Shown one piece after another: positions 48,597 through 51,340 of a DNA stretch of 51,340 nt; position 1 is the stretch's first letter, and every line of letters starts with the position of its first letter. The DNA is from Candidatus Sysuiplasma acidicola (GTDB lineage Archaea; Thermoplasmatota; Thermoplasmata; Sysuiplasmatales; Sysuiplasmataceae). The translations under genes were made by a program, and so were the position numbers. The DNA is taken from NCBI GenBank assembly GCA_019721035.1, contig JAHEAA010000003.1, positions 1 through 51,340 on the forward strand, written 5' to 3'. The notes under the pieces were generated by a model that worked only from the letters and a program-made list of their open reading frames with translations, searched no databases and had not been told where the DNA came from.

Positions 48597-50789
48597 ATGA
48601 GACGTTTCCTCTCTTTCCTGCGGAGAAATGATTTCCTGCCGCTAGTCCTCCTGACGGTGTCGTACACTGCGGTTATCTCATATCTCAGCCTGCTGAGATA
48701 TTACAATTTCTTCACATCGAACTGGGACTTCGGCATAATGCAGCAGATGCTGTGGTCCACCCTGCACGGTCATTTGCTGTTCGAAACTGCTGACTACTCC
48801 ACCGGCGGTTTTCTGTCATATCTGGAAATAAATAGTTCCTATGTTGCTCTGCCCGTCGCGTTCATCTACGCTCTGTATCAGTCTCCGGTCACACTGTTCA
48901 CCGTGCAGTCGCTTGCAGTCGCGCTTGCTTCGTTTCCGCTCTATTTCATTGCTCTACGCAGCGGACACGGGCGGCGGGCCGCTTTTGCATTCGTTCTGCT
49001 GTTCCTCTTCGGTATGGGCACACTTTCCAGTGTCTTCTATGATTTCCACTGGGAATCGATGATCCCTGCTGAATTCTTCTCATTTTACCTGCTCTATTCC
49101 TCGGGCAGATACAGATACGCCGCAGCGATTCTCGCGCTCGGCAGCGCTACGCTCGAGATATTTCCGTTTCTTGCCGCGGCAGTAGTCCTGTATTGCGCAA
49201 TGGCGCCGCACCCTGCGCCGGCAACCCGAATTCCGTTCTTCAGAAAACGGCCTGTTCACTTCCTCCTGGCGTGCGCAGCTTCATTTATTTTTATAATAGT
49301 CCTGCAGAAGACCGTCATTAATGCGACCTTGGGCATGGCCCCGGGCGGCAGCGGCACGACTGCATCCTCTTATTTCGTGCATCCTGTTCTTTTGCCTCAG
49401 ATATTTTTTGCATCCTCGGTCTACTGGCTCCTTCTCCTGGCGTCCGTCGCATTTCTGCCCTTGCTTTCCGGTAGATCACTTATTATGAGCCTTCCCTGGT
49501 TCATAGAGTCTGTTTTCCTTTATCCCAAGTTCTCAATTATGTTTGGTTATCAATACGCATTTATTGCCCTCCCTCCGCTGATTGTCTCATCTGTCCTGGG
49601 GGCTGAGAGGCTGAAGCAGGACACACGCCGATCGACGCTGCTCCTGCCTTTTATCATCGTTTTTGCATCGCTTTCGCTGCTGCCTGGTATGTCCGCAGTC
49701 TTCCTGCGTCAGAACGGATATGTGCTGTCCCTTCCGGTGCTCCTTGCCTGCGTAATACTCTTTATAGCCTATTTCAGGAAGGAGATCAATCAGGAGATCA
49801 CTCCGAAGCACCGGAGCAGGCAGGGCCCGAGCATGTTCGCACATGGCCGGCATCTTCTCGTACCCCTGCTTCTCTCCATACTATTTTTCAATCTCGTCAT
49901 GGGCCCGCTGAACACATCAAATTTCGGCGTAAACTCCGGTTATAATCTGAGCTACTCCTCCAACCCTTCGTTCCATGACATAGCCAGGATTGCATCGATG
50001 GTAAAGGAGGGGTCCACGGTCCTCGCCTCGGATAATCTCTTTCCGCTGGTGGACTCGAATCTTCACGCCTACTCGGCACTGTGGATTCCCTTTTCACGCT
50101 CGCTCATGCCTTATCTCCCGTTCAATGCCACCACGCTTCCGGAATATGTTTTTGCGGACAGTTCGCAGTTGCCATCCATGCCCACGTTCATTGTCAGAAG
50201 CATCTTCAACAGCAGTGTTTACGGTCTCGTTGCATATGTCTACAGCAGTGGATATCCCGGCACGGTCTACCTGTTCCGACGCGGTTATGCAGGCCATGCT
50301 TATACTTTCATGGCATCGACGTTCAATTCGTCTTTCCGACTGGATTATCATGATTTACGCATCGGCCTTTCAGGTTTTGTTGAAAAATATCCGGGCAGCA
50401 TGTCCGGAAGCGTGATAGGAAGCAGAAACGGTTATGCCATCCGGCCCTCGGACGTAAACAGCCGCAACATCTGGTACGGTCCATATATGACGCTGCTCCC
50501 AGGCAGCTACAATATCACGTTCAACATGATGATAGAATCAGGCAACGGCAATGTCTCTCTCCCGGTGCTTTACATGAACGGCAACAGTTTCGGCTTTTCA
50601 GATTACTATTCTGCGAATCTCAGCTCATCCTCGATTCCGGAAGGCGGTTTCGGCAATGTGACCTTTCACTTCAATTGCACCGAGCCCGCTTCACTAACCG
50701 AGTTCAGAGGATACCTGCTGCTCCGTGGCGGCGTTCCTGCCGGAAGCATACTGCTGAATTACATCTTCGTTCAGCGTAATTCTGCATGA
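48597..50789 (+). CDS. DUF2079-family polytopic membrane protein (glycosyltransferase-like)
   Basis: This 730-residue protein has about 10-12 helices in the first 430 residues. The early signature TSNWDFGIMQQMLWSTLHG and DFHWESMIPAEFFSFYLLYS match DUF2079, a GT-C-like membrane family thought to move sugars from lipid carriers. A large external beta-rich domain (about 440-730) rich in N-glycosylation sites follows. Start ATG 48597 has AAGGAG ahead and an AGCTAAATAG box at 48557-48566. Together with the downstream DPM1-GtrA gene it points to surface glycan assembly; a precise substrate is not known. Confidence 0.78.
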   Translation: MRRFLSFLRRNDFLPLVLLTVSYTAVISYLSLLRYYNFFTSNWDFGIMQQMLWSTLHGHLLFETADYSTGGFLSYLEINSSYVALPVAFIYALYQSPVTLFTVQSLAVALASFPLYFIALRSGHGRRAAFAFVLLFLFGMGTLSSVFYDFHWESMIPAEFFSFYLLYSSGRYRYAAAILALGSATLEIFPFLAAAVVLYCAMAPHPAPATRIPFFRKRPVHFLLACAASFIFIIVLQKTVINATLGMAPGGSGTTASSYFVHPVLLPQIFFASSVYWLLLLASVAFLPLLSGRSLIMSLPWFIESVFLYPKFSIMFGYQYAFIALPPLIVSSVLGAERLKQDTRRSTLLLPFIIVFASLSLLPGMSAVFLRQNGYVLSLPVLLACVILFIAYFRKEINQEITPKHRSRQGPSMFAHGRHLLVPLLLSILFFNLVMGPLNTSNFGVNSGYNLSYSSNPSFHDIARIASMVKEGSTVLASDNLFPLVDSNLHAYSALWIPFSRSLMPYLPFNATTLPEYVFADSSQLPSMPTFIVRSIFNSSVYGLVAYVYSSGYPGTVYLFRRGYAGHAYTFMASTFNSSFRLDYHDLRIGLSGFVEKYPGSMSGSVIGSRNGYAIRPSDVNSRNIWYGPYMTLLPGSYNITFNMMIESGNGNVSLPVLYMNGNSFGFSDYYSANLSSSSIPEGGFGNVTFHFNCTEPASLTEFRGYLLLRGGVPAGSILLNYIFVQRNSA

Positions 50790-50796
50790 GACTGCA

Positions 50797-51340
50797 TCAC
50801 CCAAGCGGAAGTTCGAAGCGCCAGACGACGCTCTCGCTTCCAAGATAATTGGCGCCGAACGCGAAGATTATGCCCACAAAGTTCGCAGCAAGATATTCAA
50901 AATGCAGAAAGACCAGTATGCCCAGTACGCCTATGTTAAGCAACGCTCCGGCGATCATCACCGCATTGTATTTGGCAAGCCTGTTGAGTATCGCGCCGCT
51001 AACCTTCTTTCTGAAGGTCCACGAGTTGTTCATTATGAAATTCGATATAATCGACGCTTCGACGGCCGCCGCTGAGGCAAGAAGCAGCGGTGCATGAGGC
51101 TCGAGCAGGAACAGCAATCCTTCGTTTACCGCCATTCCGGCCAGACCTACGGCAATGAATTTTGCCACTCTGTAGTCCGAGAGGCGGAGAACCAGTCCTA
51201 TGTATCTCAGCAGTTCTGTAAATCCAAGTTTGCTTCTGCCGCTGTATCTGGTTCCGAATGAGAAAGGAATCTCAGATACGCTAAGGTTCGCTGTCGCGAG
51301 TATTTCCAGCAGCACTTTGTAGCTGCCGGATGTTACGCTC
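50797..51340 (-). CDS. DPM1-GtrA fusion, C-terminal part (cut by window edge)
   Basis: The frame is open through the window edge, so only the C-terminal 180 residues are seen. The visible start SVTSGSYKVLLEILATANLS and EIPFSFGTRYSGRSKLGF is the tail of a dolichol-phosphate mannose synthase-type glycosyltransferase. Then follow four GtrA-like helices (RVAKFIAVGLAGMAVNEGLL, IISNFIMNNSWTFRKK, FVGIIFAFGANYLGSE). Such fusions charge and flip lipid-linked sugars for surface glycosylation. The catalytic GT2 domain lies outside the window. An upstream part should show D-x-D. Confidence 0.85.
   Translation of the reverse strand, partial: SVTSGSYKVLLEILATANLSVSEIPFSFGTRYSGRSKLGFTELLRYIGLVLRLSDYRVAKFIAVGLAGMAVNEGLLFLLEPHAPLLLASAAAVEASIISNFIMNNSWTFRKKVSGAILNRLAKYNAVMIAGALLNIGVLGILVFLHFEYLAANFVGIIFAFGANYLGSESVVWRFELPLG

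Noticed and set aside
1-51340. CRISPR arrays, rRNA genes or defence islands
   Set aside because: No regularly spaced repeats, rRNA-like stretches or known defence genes were seen on either strand.

Overview
The window reads as chromosome of an archaeon, most likely a member of the Thermoplasmatota. This is inference from gene content and promoter style; no rRNA is present. Archaeal markers are the GatD/GatE tRNA amidotransferase, archaeal-type alanyl-tRNA synthetase, aIF5A with its hypusine loop, a Nop5/Nop56 C/D-box RNP protein, archaeal SepF, RtcB, translin, an HVO_0476-type zinc protein and a DUF763 protein. A thermopsin-family secreted protein hints at an acidic habitat. Acyl-CoA dehydrogenase plus EtfA/EtfB point to a heterotroph that oxidises acyl-CoAs rather than a methanogen. 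Base composition is mid-range (near 50% GC by eye). Many genes have a TATA-like box about 26 bases before the start codon, so leaderless transcripts seem common.

Layout. 1-0.7 kb: cut-off IS630-like transposase and a gene-poor stretch. 0.7-9.5 kb: zinc-ribbon membrane protein, MCT-1-like PUA protein, membrane protein, SepF facing a KaiC-like ATPase, HD phosphohydrolase, RtcB, methyltransferase-like protein divergent from a beta-lactamase-fold hydrolase, GNAT. 9.5-15 kb: M61 peptidase, translin and purD, a DMT transporter and a YgjP-type metallopeptidase. 15-20.7 kb: gatD-gatE, then an opposing four-gene run (HAD phosphatase, HVO_0476 protein, SRPBCC protein, HemK/Mtq2-like methylase). 20.7-26.1 kb: surface protein, VOC protein, alaS, DUF763. 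26.3-30.1 kb: two small coiled-coil proteins, mtnA-comB, nop5, aIF5A. 30.3-35.1 kb: thermopsin, Na+/Ca2+ exchanger-like protein, phosphohexomutase. 35.2-40.3 kb: acyl-CoA dehydrogenase and phosphodiesterase operon with a possible 30-residue small protein, DinB-like protein, etfB-etfA. 40.4-43 kb: NifX-like protein, SDR epimerase, TrmB-like regulator. 43-46.6 kb: tRNA-Asn divergent from an AsnC/Lrp regulator followed by gatC-gatA-gatB. 46.6-51.3 kb: PKD surface protein, DUF2079 membrane protein and a cut-off DPM1-GtrA protein, probably surface-glycan functions.

How the genes fit together. The clearest theme is translation: GatDE (Gln-tRNA-Gln) and GatCAB (probably Asn-tRNA-Asn) lie in one window, the second beside tRNA-Asn and under an AsnC-type regulator. 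alaS, aIF5A, Nop5, RtcB, a PUA protein, a release-factor-methylase-like protein and translin add to this. A second theme is acyl-CoA oxidation (acyl-CoA dehydrogenase and ETF). A third is the cell surface (thermopsin, PKD and carboxypeptidase-regulatory-like proteins, DUF2079, DPM1-GtrA).

No CRISPR array, rRNA, riboswitch of a known class, integrase or complete insertion sequence was seen. The most promising items for follow-up are the tRNA-Asn/AsnC/gatCAB module, the anti-Shine-Dalgarno-like leader in that operon, the structured rtcB leader, the small ORF ending in a palindrome at 35.26 kb, and the coiled-coil gene pair at 26.3-26.8 kb.
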